Assembly (NCBI GenBank): GCA_034440575.1
Contig: JAOTOL010001662.1
Span: 558,001 to 622,000, forward strand
Reading direction: 5' to 3'
DNA from: Imbricaverruca yamaguchii
Taxonomy: Eukaryota > Arthropoda > Thecostraca > Neoverrucidae
DNA length: 64,000 bases
This document shows, in pieces, positions 11,401 through 24,000 of this stretch. The notes under the pieces are model-generated. The model worked only from the letters and a program-made list of their open reading frames with translations. It did not search any database and was not told the origin of the DNA. Within the stretch, counting starts at the first letter, position 1; every line of letters starts with the position of its first letter. The translations under genes were made by a program, and so were the position numbers.

Positions 11401-11451
11401 AGTGGTACGACTGCTCCCCTTTCCCCCTCACCTTGGTTCGCCATTGTACAC

Positions 11452-11506
11452 CCACCCCCACACACACACATACACACACACGTACACACACACACACACA
11501 CGCACA
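11452..11506. repeat. (CA)n microsatellite
   Basis: CA dinucleotides with a few TA and CG interruptions, about 400 bp upstream of the U1-70K start codon. Confidence 0.9.
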
Positions 11507-11913
11507 ATGAAAAATGTTCTCCATGGTAGATATCTCGATTTTCCAGAGTTAACCTCATGCTCGCTTGAGAGCTTGCACTGTTCCATCCGGACTGGGTTTT
11601 TACATTGACAAGGAGATGATGGTCCATGTCAGTAATTGATTTGCCTTATGTTGGACATATAGGAGATTTAGCTATCCCAACTTAGTGGACAGATTACCTC
11701 TAGCGGGAAATTGTGGAACTTACAGGTCACGGGCAGGCGGGCAGCCATCTTCGATCGCGGTTGTCTGGTCTGGCGCGGAGCGCTGGCGTGGTTTCCTGCG
11801 TCTGTACTTATTATCCTGTTTAGCTGGTTTTCTCTCGGCACATATAGCACCAGTGGTGCTTTTTGGTTTTCCTAGAGTGCTCTGGAGGACTTGAACTCCG
11901 TGCCGGGTTCGAT
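11507..11913 (+). promoter_or_regulatory. Probable promoter and 5' UTR region of U1-70K
   Basis: This is the segment between the CA repeat and the U1-70K start codon. No TATA box stands out and no single initiator can be chosen. The assignment rests only on position; an untranslated upstream exon is possible. Confidence 0.35.
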
Positions 11914-12057
11914 ATGACTCAGTTTCTCCCCCCAAATTTGTTGGCGCTTTTTGCGCCGCGAGATCCCATCCCATACTTGGCGCCTGTCGACAAGCTTCCT
12001 CACGACAAGAAGTCTGTTGGATACTCTGGTCTAGGCGGATTTTTAGAAAGTTTTGAG
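11914..12057 (+). CDS. SNRNP70: U1-70K coding exon 1
   Basis: 48 codons from ATG, ending LESFE in phase 0 before GTGAGA. The start is fixed by the conserved MTQFLPPN N-terminus, which in homologues contacts U1 snRNP core proteins. It joins exon 2 to give [12 protein letters not shown], as in homologues (FEDP...PPPTR). Confidence 0.95.
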
Positions 12058-15000
12058 GTGAGACTACATGATATAAATTTATGTTAATGAATCATCCTAT
12101 TTTCTGGCAATTGGCAAGTTTTCATTAGCCATCCGCTTTTGTATTGTGGCTGTTTCGTGGAATCCTGGCCAAATGTGCTAAGGTTTGGACTGCATATGGA
12201 TGCAGAAGATAGGTTGAATAACAGTCGATGGTGCTTTTATTTGTTTTCACTAAAGCAGTATTGGAAATGAATGCAATTCAATATTGAATATTTATATGAA
12301 ACATTGGAGATTTACTGGCAATTTTAATAAGCTTCCATTGATTTTGTGATGTGGTGGTGTACTGCAACTTAATGTTCACACTGAGTTGCAAATGGTGGGA
12401 TTGATGCCATGCATGAACAATAGTGAGCTTTGTCTTGCACAAAGGAGCAGGGTGGGAATTAAGGCACTTCTTAAGATATTTCATCTCTTAAAACATTTTT
12501 ACACTTTGGGTTCATACTAGATAGAATGGGCTCCACATGACACAAACATGACACTCTGACAACTACTCTGACACAAACATGCAGAATGAACAGAAGTACC
12601 ATTAAAAGACTAATGCAAGCTTGAAAAAAAACATCCATCAAACATGTTATTCTACTTACGATTACCAAATAAACCAACCACCTTTCATACCATCAAGCAC
12701 ACAGACAACATCTGAGTACACACCACACCAAGCCACAATCAACATAAATGCTGACAACAATGTGCAAAACCTTGTGCCTGCACACTGAACATTGGCCTCT
12801 GGTCAATACAAATTCAGCTGATGCCTCTCCAGAAACCTGCTTTTGAGCCATCCCATAGTGGGAAAAACTGACAGTCTTAAGAGATGTTGTCTGGAGTCCC
12901 AGAGGCTACCAATCAGAAGTTGCTTCATTAGCATTTTCTGTTTTGAAAACTTTCAACCAATCAATGCCAGGTATTTTTTAATGACATCAGAACCATTAGC
13001 AACACTGAACACATGTTTAACAGTGTCATACTGCAAACACAAGACCTTGACTGATCCTTTGCTTTGTGCAATGCTATCACATCTGACAGTGAAGTGGCAT
13101 GTGTGGTAGCAGTGTTGGATTCATATTATGTAGGGAATTGGTCACATAGGGATTGGGATAGGGTATGGGATTCACTGTGTGGGTAGGTAGATGTGCACTC
13201 TGAGCTGAGGGTGAAGCATGAACAATTTGTGTTTGTTTTTCATTTGGTTAGCTTTGTACTGAGACCAACAGTGAAAAGAAAGCACATTGCTCCTGTGAGT
13301 TATAAGAGACAAAGCTGAGCTAATTATCACAACTCCCTGTCTTGCAGTGCTGTCCATTGTTCCACTTCTTTGCTTCTATGCTTTGATGTGACCAAAAAAG
13401 ATGATGTGAATTCCTTATGCATATTACCTAGGTACTGATGAGGTGCATATGATTTTCCTGTCAGTTACTGGTAAATAGATTCCATGCATCAAAAATAATA
13501 TGTCCATGAAAATGTACTCTGGGAGAAATCTGTTTGCACTCCAACTCCAAACCTGGAAAGTAAGTTTCCACTGCAAAGGAGAATAAAATGCAAATATGGA
13601 GATCAGGCCAACTTGATTTTTATGATGTCAAATGTCAGCAAATGTCAGCATTTCATGCTGTATGTAATGTCAGCAAAACAAATGTCAGCATTTCATGCTG
13701 TATGTACCATGTAAGCATTATATATGTACATATAGCTAACTTCTAAGTCAGCAATATGTTAGCAAGCTGAGTCGTGAATATGTGCAATTGTGTTGAGGAA
13801 TGCATCTAGTGGGAAATGCCCTCAGTAGCCAAAGTACTCCCCAAAATATACCCATGATATATGGAAATGGGATAGATGTTGCCTGAGTGTAGGTGTGTGA
13901 AGCAATTCCAGAGTTCACAAACAAATATTTATGATGAATGGGCTTGATGTTATGTGAACGCACAAATAACATATCTGTTGGCAGAGATCAAGATGACTCG
14001 CACTCACTCACATTGGGCAGACCACACAACCGGGATCATCCTTCAACAAACACTTCTCCGAGGGACTGGTCCCACGACTAATGGGCCAAGTTCACCCGTG
14101 ATTCATTGGAATTATTGCTAACTTCATTTGTCTTTAGACGGATTGGTGGCCAAGATTTTGAATGCTCCCCAAATGAGTTTCATGGCTCCAGTGGGTCCCG
14201 TCGCAATGAGCCGGTTTTACAGCGGAAGTTTCATCATTGGTCACATGGTCTCAGGAACAAGATAGAGGGAGAATACCCAGCATATTGATATGCACAAGTT
14301 AAAAGCGACCATAAAATAAAATTATCACATCAATTTTAATAACAAAATATGTTTTACTATTCCTGCTGTCAAAATAAGAAGACATAATCTTACATCAGAA
14401 AATTTTAAACATGTTTCTGATTTGCATGGAGACTGCACACAGCTCTATGGAATATGAGAGCCTACGAACGACTGCCATATATAATTTGTGCTGTTGTTAA
14501 ATTAGCGAAGGATGAGGTTATAAGCCAACTTCAGGTGCAATGGTAGAGAAAATAATAACAAAAGCATACTTAATCCATGTTCACCAAGTCTATAAATATG
14601 GGTTTCGGAATATATAATGGTTCAATGAAAATTATACTAAAACAGTCCGGCTAAAATAGTTTTATTCTCATCACCAAGAAGGTTATTTTGCATGAAAAAG
14701 CTGAGACAAGGAATTCAAACCCATTCTTATTATTATAAGTTCCTTCATGTACTTGATTGGTTCATGTCTGGAATGTTTAGTTGAAGCAAGGATCGAGTTA
14801 GGAGTATCTAGAGCTGCTAGACGGGATTTTTTAAAAAACTCTCCACAGGCGGTTTTATTTTTCTTCTTAGATAGAGCTGGTCGGATTCGCTAACTCAGCC
14901 CGAGAAGTACAACTCCTCATGGGGCGGGGAACAGGGAATGGGTTGGAGTAAATTTCGGAACATGTATTACGGACCCTTCACTGACACCGATGAACCCAAA

Positions 15001-18000
15001 ATTTGGTTATATTTCAAGGCGCATGTTTATCTTCGCACACATTTACAAAAAAAATATGACAGTCATGCAAAAGTGCACAAATGACATTGGTTTCTTGGTG
15101 TAGTTGCCTCGGAGAACTTGCTTGCTCCGGGGCGGATTTTAGGAAATTTGAAGTGATTTTCTTGCATTGAACGGGCTCATTGTGTCTAAAAAAAAGTTGT
15201 TCCTTTAACAAAACGACCTTCAATTGCGCATTTAAAGCATTTACTGGCAAAACCAGGCTTCAACTTTATACTCTGATTACACCAAGTACCCCTGGATTTG
15301 CCAACTAGAGATTTATGGTGCTTCTTGGCGAGTACTCCAGCGCAAGGCTATAGAACACCTCTAGGCTCCAGCGCAAGTTTCCAAAGAGTAATATGGAATA
15401 GATATTCATTAATCTAAGTATGTTATATATCAAATAAAATATTGATAAATATTGAACCAATATTGAATAAATATTGAATTAATTATTGACTTTATTGACA
15501 CTAATATAGCGTTTTTCACATGAAGCGCCGACGTTGTGCGTAGCCGGTTTTAGTAAGGTTCTTTACGAATTTTAGCGCAACACCGACGGCTCATGCTCCG
15601 TCGTATGCTTTGTACTGCCTTTCAAGGATGTGTAGTGACGTTGGATGGTCGGGGCGCTGGGGTCGTGGAAACTGCTAGTTGTCAGGTATGGACTTTTAGT
15701 GGCAGCACTCGACCAAGCAATGTTGTTCTTCGTTTTCCCTTCTGGAGTACAAAATATTTCATGTAGTCTAGTCACAATCCTGGAGTACAAAATGTATTGG
15801 TATGCATGACACCAACAAACTCCAGTTTTTCCAACACTGCTTAATGGGATGGTCCCAGCTGTGGCTCATATGTGTCTTCCTCTGCACATCACTGGGACTG
15901 TGGCTTGTAAAGCTTTGCTGCTTTGATACAAGTTATGAATTTTGTGGTAGTGAAATTCCTTTTTAAAACAACTTTTGGAGATATTACTGCAAATACTTAC
16001 CCTTCATGCCAAGTCTCCACACCCACACTTACCTAGCATCAGAGCCACTCAGTGTTTTGGATGTGAACAGCTCTGTCTGATGGATGCATGAAATTGTTAC
16101 TGTGATTCACTTCAATTAAAATGACCTGACCTAGCCTCTCATCCGGCTCTCTCACCTGGTTGGCTCCCCAAATTCTTGAGCATCACTCACCCAGAGATGA
16201 GTTTCATGACCAGTGGAGGGGAGCCAGTATCTGCAGGTACCCCATTCCCCTAGACTAAATAAAAGTATGATTATCAGATAGACAGGGCAAGACATAGGAA
16301 CTGGAAAGTGTACCCTAAGCAGAAATTGTATGCCTAGAGTAGCCACATATGCTAATATGTTGTAGTCATAAAGTATTTCTCATGGAAGCTAAGAAAGATG
16401 AATTATAGAGAAGTAAAGCTACTCTACAAGTTATATTAGTATATTACCATAGTTAGTCCTATTCAATATATTCATACAACAATGTGCAGATATTTGCATG
16501 CAGTATGGCTTTAAATGTCCCTAGGTCTGTTAAGATTACCACATCTTCAGGCAGCGAATTCCAGGTGGCACAGCATCTGAGGCTAAAAATATGTTCCTGC
16601 AATCTACTGATGCTCGCCTGTGTGCCAATTTCAGGGAGTGAACATGTGTGTTCACTGAAGGTGCCAGCACAAACATGTCAGTGATCTTAATGGCAGAATG
16701 GCCATGAAAAATCTTCCAGCATTTGATCACGTCTGCTCAAATTAATCTACCTTTAACTGAGTACAAATCTAATTTCCATAATAAAGCAACATAATCCAGA
16801 CCATTCATCCTCTCTGTGTTTCTTGTCCATCTTCTCTGTACCAATTCTAGACACTTTAAATCCCCAATGTAACCTGTGTTCCAAACACATGATGAAAACT
16901 CCAAAAGTTGCCTGACATGAGTAGTGTATTGTATTTTCATAAATTTGGGTGAGTGGCATAAAGTAGAACTTAGCAGACTGCTGGCCAGGCTCCCAGCTTT
17001 CTGTACTATTCTGTCAACATGTTGATGAAGTCGCAAGTTTGTATCTACTGTGATGCCCAAGTCAGTATGGACCTCAACAAAGCTCACATGAAAACCATCC
17101 AGATAATAATTTGCATAAGGACCAAGATATATAGAGTCATATGAGCCACAGTGTACTTTCAGAACTGCACATTTCTTGGCATTTGTTGCTGGCCCCCATG
17201 ACTTGGCAGTACCAACCAGAGTATCTATATATTTTTAACCCTGTGAAATGCCATCCAGTAGGTCTGAGACACATTTCTACTTAAGTTTCATGTATATTTT
17301 TAGGTCATCTGCAAAAACCTTGAATTGAGACTGAATATCATGAGTTACCTGGTTCACATAGATCAGAAATGACACAGGACCTAGCACAAAGCCTTGAGGT
17401 ACTCTACTCAGAACATCCCTAGGTTTGCTTGAAGACCCAGAGACAAGCACTTGCATTTTCCTCCCACATACAATTTTTAATCCAGGTGAGGATTGTCTCA
17501 GATCCCTAAAGCTCTCAATTTTGTCAGTAGTAGGAAATGATTAACATCAAACGCCTTTGAAAAATCAAAGACAATTACATTCACCATATATCCCTCATCT
17601 AGCCAGGTAGAGACAGTCTCATATGTTAGAAGTAACTGATCCTCTATGGAACGTCCATGCCAGAAGCCAAATTGTCCTTGGTCCAGCAAATGATGAACCT
17701 CCAAATATTCTGTGAGCTTCTCAACAATTATACATTCAAGAATTTTGCATGGGACATAAGTAAGACTCACCGGGCGGTAATTTAGTGGATCACGCCTTGA
17801 GCCCATTTTAAAGATTGGGATTACAGCTATAGCCTAGCCTAGACTAAGATAACAGCTTAGTATATAAAATGTATCATTGCATGATATAATCTAGCCTAGC
17901 CTACCCTGAAAGCCATAATCATCTGAAACAAATGTTTTGGATATGATGTGATGACATGCAACACTGATAGTATTGTCTATAGGTAACTCAAGATCTTCAG

Positions 18001-21000
18001 TGAAGCATGCTTGATTGCACTAGGCTGCAAGTATTCCTTCTCTGGAATAAATGTCCAATTAAGGCAGAAACATAAGTTTTTTTGGTGTCCAAGAGCAGAT
18101 TGGAAACTTACTTTCCAAGTTGGGAGTGCAAACAGACCTGGAATATACTGTCATACACATTATATTTGAATGCATGGAATCTACTTCCAGGTAACTGGTG
18201 GGAAAAGCATATGCACCTAGTCAGTACCAATGTAATATGCATAAGTAGTATGCAATATGCATTGCCATTTTTGGTCACATGTGTTCTATTGCAAAGCATG
18301 AGAACAAATAAGTGTACAATGTATGGCAATACAAGGCAGAGACTCATGATAATCAGTATAGCTTCATCTCTCATAACTCACAGGGGCAAGGTGCTTTCCT
18401 TTCACTGTTGGTCTCAGTGCAAGGCTAGCCATATGAAAAACAAACAAAAATTATTCACTTTACCCTAGGCTCAGAGCACGTACCTACCTATGCTGCCAAT
18501 TCCCTACATAATATGAACCCAACACTGCTACCACACATGCCACTTTACAGTTGGATGTAATAGCCTTGCACAAAGCAAAGGATCAGTTAAGGTTTTGTGT
18601 TTGCAGTATGACACTGTCCATGTGTTCAAAGCTGCTAATGGTTATGACATACAAAAATGCCCTACACTGATTGCTTGACAGACAACTATGGCTCATTTTC
18701 CTAGTACCAGGCATTATTTGCATGTTTGTATGGGAGACCATCACATTTTGATCCTGGACTGCACAGGATTCCACATCAAATATGCTTTGATTATAGATGC
18801 TTTATTATCCTGCCTTATAAACCTGGCCAGGTTTTTCCATATTTGGTTTTTGTTGTTCTTTGCAAATTATCTGAGAACAATTACAATTCAGTCTGTGATT
18901 CTGATCAACACTCATGGCACCTTTCACTCCAGCTCATCCTCTTGTGGTGCCTGTATACACCTAGGTCTTTTTGCAGGTACCCAAAGTAATTACTAAGCAT
19001 GAACAGACTCAACCAATCACACAGACCCCCTCCCCTCCCCCAGGTCATATTCTCTCCCCTCTCCCCTCTGTTTGCAGACTTCAGTCTGACTTCAGTCAGT
19101 CTGACTTGCAGACTTCAGTCAGTCTGAGTCCAGATGCTTTTCCTTTCTGTGTAACAACTAAAATAGTGAAATTTGCAGCTTGCAAATTTAAACATCTGTA
19201 GAGACCATTGGAGCTCACCACATAAGTGGCACATCTTAGGTGTTCTTCCAGCTGAGAGCAGAATCATTCATACTTTTTCTTTCATATCTTTCAGGATCCA
19301 GCTGATACACCTCCACCTACCCGAGTAGAGACCAGAGATGAGAGGAGAGAAAGGAAACGTCGGGAAAAACAGGAGCAAGTGGCATACAGACTGGAGCAGG
19401 ACATTGCTCTATGTAAGTGCTTTTGTGACTGTCAGCCATGACAATATCTATGAATTTGTGCTGTTCCATCCTGGATGGTGTCAGGTCACTAGAAGACTGG
19501 GACTTGGGTCAGTATGTACTTGGCCACTTCAGAAAATTTAACTCTTGATCGTTGTGGTTTCAAATCCCACAACTGGCGGAATTGCAGAGTTCACCCTCAA
19601 CCAATCAGCATGAGAGATTGGAGATTATTTATGACCTGGGCAGTTAAGTGCCTTGTAAAGGAACCAGTCTTTTTTCATTGAAAGTATATAGCACTAGCAT
19701 GTCTGAATTGTGCCATTTGTCACCTGAATGTGTGCAATTAACATTTGTATCTCTGTCATTGTGTGGTATGGCATGCCCATTTGTGCATTATTGTGAACAC
19801 ATGATGCAACATATTCATGTATTGTGCGAGTACATTATTCACCTCTGGTGTGGTGTGATTTCCTGTCCCGATGCAAATGATAGTCATAGTCTGTGTTTGT
19901 GTAGATCATCCTCTGTGTTCTACATGAATGTATTAGCATGCATTTCTTTGTGCATTTGTACCATGTTCCAATAAATATAAATATGCAGCTAGGAAACATC
20001 TTCAACAGTATTATACCCATAATGTGTCGTTGGTGTAATGTTTGTATATAGTTCATAATGAAGTTGCTAAGCTTGAAAAAGGCTTATTCTTCTGATATCT
20101 GTGATTCTAAACAAGTTGGGATTTCAAAGTTGCTCAAAACGTTCTAAATAATGCAATATGGCATCATTCTTCCATGGCAATATCATAATTATTCATTATT
20201 CACTTCCAATGTGTGCATTGGGCTCTTAAATGTGCCTCGGAAAGCATCCCCACTAATGGTCCATGGAACCCTCAGGTATTGTACAATGGCACTTGAAGCA
20301 TGCCTGGAATGGGAATGAAAGCTAGCGTTATTGTGGTGTTACAATGACCTCAATTCTCGGTGGGTATGTATCAACTCAACCAGAGATGTATTTTCCAAAA
20401 GCATGTCACAGGTGCTCAGAAGGGATATGCTCAAGGTGTTGACATCTGGCAGCCAGCTGTGAGCTGCATAACTTAGAAATAATTTGATGCCCACATGGGG
20501 GAGAAAAGATTACAGGGTTGTGGTTTGAGGCATGGATTGCAGGAAAGTGCGTTTTGTGTTCCCCTCGATGTTCAGTGTTATTATTGAAGACGTGCTTTGT
20601 TTCAGGGGATCCAACCAGCCTGCCAAATGGTACACTGGATCCATTCAAGACACTCTTCATCGCCCGAATTGTAAGATAATATTTTTGTGTACCTGAACCT
20701 CCAAAAGGTTTTGGGAAAATGTATTGTATGAGTGAAAATTTTAGGTAGAGAAATTGGAACAGGAAGTATAAGGGCAAAAGTTGGAATTTTGAGACCGAGG
20801 TCTTGGTAGATGAGCAAATTATGGATGTCTTTGGAAAATTATTATAAACTGGCGCGATTCTTCACTAAGCTCCGGAAAAATGTGTATCGATAGAACGTTT
20901 TCAGTTGCCTTTCTTAAACAAATGTTTCTTTATTGCAGTTTTCTCCTGATTGCTTGGACTGTATGCTAACCTGTCTGTGTCGGCAATATGCGAGTCTGTT

Positions 21001-24000
21001 ATCGCCGTTTCACTTAATTCGCTAGTAAAACAGCTGGAGTGACTCATTACACCTTACTATGTCTTCGTCATATCTGCCAAGCCAATCAATAAAAATGTCT
21101 ACTCCGTCACTGAGTCCCTTGCCTGCATTAAGGGCCAGTGGTTTACCACCTTGTTTATCGGTCGAAGGCCAGCCGGGCCTGTATTCTTGTTCAATGACAG
21201 CTGACACCGTGTTGCAGAACTATGACACGTCTGAGTCCAAACTGAGACGAGAGTTTGAAGTTCACGGAGCCATCAAAAAGGTAAGAAATGTGATAGAACA
21301 GTGATGTTATTTTTCGGGTTTATTGTGATGTCTTCTCCCAGCTATCAAGCACAAGTAAACCGGAGCAGTAAAGTGTCAATAGGCCCACTGAGTTTAAGAA
21401 GATCGTACGGGAGCAAGTGAACACAAAGTCGAATGGATAATGCAAGTCGTGAAGGAGACGTGCAGTGAATGGCATCTTGTTATTTTGGCACTGTCCTCAA
21501 CACTCCCACATACACCCAGTCCTATATCCCACATATGGGCGCTAAATGATCAAACTTGGTCGTTACGCCCTAAAACTCAAACAACCAACAAATATTCCCG
21601 GCCCTAAGTTATATGTAACAATTGTTGAAGCAACTATCAGTGCCTAATGAGAACCTCATCATCGGACGACCAAAGGTGATCTAGCAAGGTCACTCCTGGT
21701 TGACCACTGCTGTCGAACAGTTCGCCTATCCGCTTATTGAAGCAGCTGTCGTTTAATGACTGAATACCGCAGTCTTATTATGGAAATTAGTGCTTGAGGG
21801 TTGACTGCTATATAATTCTGGGACAGCTGGTGTTTGATGACTAATTGTCAGACTGTTGTGATGGTTGGTTTTGATGACTGACTGCTAGAATATGGGGGAT
21901 GTTGATGTTTGGCTGGGTGTCACAGTGTCCGCGCAGTTGATGCCTGATGACTGATGGTGCGCCTGGTGACCGACTGCCACAGATCGTGATGGTGCACAGC
22001 TCGAAGACGGGCAAGCCGCGCGGCTACGCGTTCATAGAGTACGAGCACGAGCGTGAGATGCACTGTGAGTACCGCGCTGCACTCGCGTCTCGGCTGCCAC
22101 GGGCCGTCCCTTGGCCAGGGCAGACCGATCAGCCTCTTGAACGGCCGTTGGTCGTGGGCGGGGCGTGCATCTGCAGACAAAAAGGGAGGGCACTGCTTCT
22201 GAGTGAGAGTGTTTGATCAGGCTCGGCTGCCTCAGTTGTTCACAGATCAGGCAGTCTCATTGTGTTCCGCCGGCAGTTTTGCATCGGTTGTGACTGTTTA
22301 ATTTTCCTCAGGAATGTCATTTTCAGACTGTTCTGAGTAGGCGGCGTGCATATCGTGAAGATCCGCTTTGTTGTGCCGTTGTGATTTTGTGATTTTGTCT
22401 GAATTTTTTTTCCCAGCTGGTATACAATTCAGGCCCATTGAGCCACAGCTTACCACCAAACATGTGAAGCGTGATTTCTTCCCCTTGGCACATGACATAA
22501 GTTCCATGTCGATTTGTCTGCCTGCAGGGATTAACTCTCCTGCATCCTTCCCGAAATCGTAGACCTATTTGGCCCTCTTCACGCGCTTCCGCTGGTGGCG
22601 CCATCCTGCCCTCATGGTTGTAACTCACGTTTTTGTTGTTTGCCGCAGCACGGCGGTGCCCTGGCCGTTGGTCTGTGGTTTCAACACTGCCACATATAGC
22701 ATTCCCTGGCCTGTAGGTTTGTATGGTGGTAAGCCCGGATAACCATACCAAGATACTCTCGAAAAGAGCTGTCTGAAGAGAAGTCCGAAAAATATGTCGG
22801 CATTTTCAAGGTATCAGTTAATTTGCACATCTCGGACCAAAATTGTTCTTTGTAACTCTATTGGACATATACACACATCGAACATGCCATAAGAGCACAA
22901 GTATTTTGCAGATATCCGGGACACCAAGTGATTTCGACACAACGATGTTTAATTGGGAACACAATTGTATATCTTGCAGTCGGTGGCCGTCTGTTTTTCT
23001 TGCATCCAAATCGATGTTTTAAGTTTTCAGAATTCAGAACACAGCTCATCAGGTTTTACATCGAAGTCTCTTCTAACAACAATTGTAAAGGAAAATGGTC
23101 CTTCGGAATCGTTACGGTGCACTGCGAACCAAATGCAACAGTCTTGGGATTTGGTCATTGCACGTTTAGCAAAGTATAAGTGAACGTCAATATCTTGGCA
23201 AGCATACACACCAGCGCGTGCACGTTTTGGATGTAAGTGTCAACTATCGGAAGACGAAAAGTAAGTTCTGGTAAGAATGGATCGTCTACCTAAGTTTGCC
23301 TCTTAAGGTTTCGGTATTTGAACTGAGACTGATTGCTTCTTCCCACCTGACTTCATAACACTTATAATCTATGGCATTTTTCGTGCATTTGAATACCAGA
23401 GTAACTAATTTGTCACTCGGTCACTTTCTTATTTTCATAATAGAAACTAAACTGACTATGCATCGAGCATCGCCGCTTTTGTGTCCCATGTGTTAGTGTA
23501 AATGCTTTCATTGGCATTCCGGGATGAAGATGTGCTATGCACATTATGTTGAGGAACTTCTCGCAGGTAGGCTTACGTTCTGCATGGGTAGAACCATTGG
23601 ATGGGAGAGTCGGTAGCTGGAATTATGTGAACCTATCCCAGTTGCTATGTCACGGGATTGTGGTGGCGCTAATTGTAGCTAATTTAGGCTCCATTGCGAC
23701 TATTTAGCTTGGTGGTGTTAGGGTCGGTTATCGGTTACCGGTTATTAAATATAGTAAAGCCTGTGTTATATTACCACGTTTTGTTTTTGCTTTCTGGGGC
23801 TTCTTGACTGCTTCCTGTCATGCTTTGTTCAATTTCCATTTGTGGTGGTGAAACTAAGGGACGTATATGCTGGCGTCCCAACCATATTGGTCGTTTCTTT
23901 CCGTAGTCATTATCCTCTTTATTTGCATTTCACATGGACCGAAATTATATTAATGCATTAGTATTCGTGGATGAGTTAACGCAGAATGTTGGTAGTTCAC

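Larger units (their letters stand above)
12058..19294 (+). other. U1-70K intron 1 (7.2 kb)
   Basis: Donor gtgaga and acceptor ttctttcatatctttcag. It contains a pair of inverted repeats (12900-13575 and 18090-18700), a minus-strand LINE (16480-17870) and otherwise AT-rich unassigned sequence. A short 3-copy AATGTCAGCA-type repeat occurs at about 13626-13700. Confidence 0.85.
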
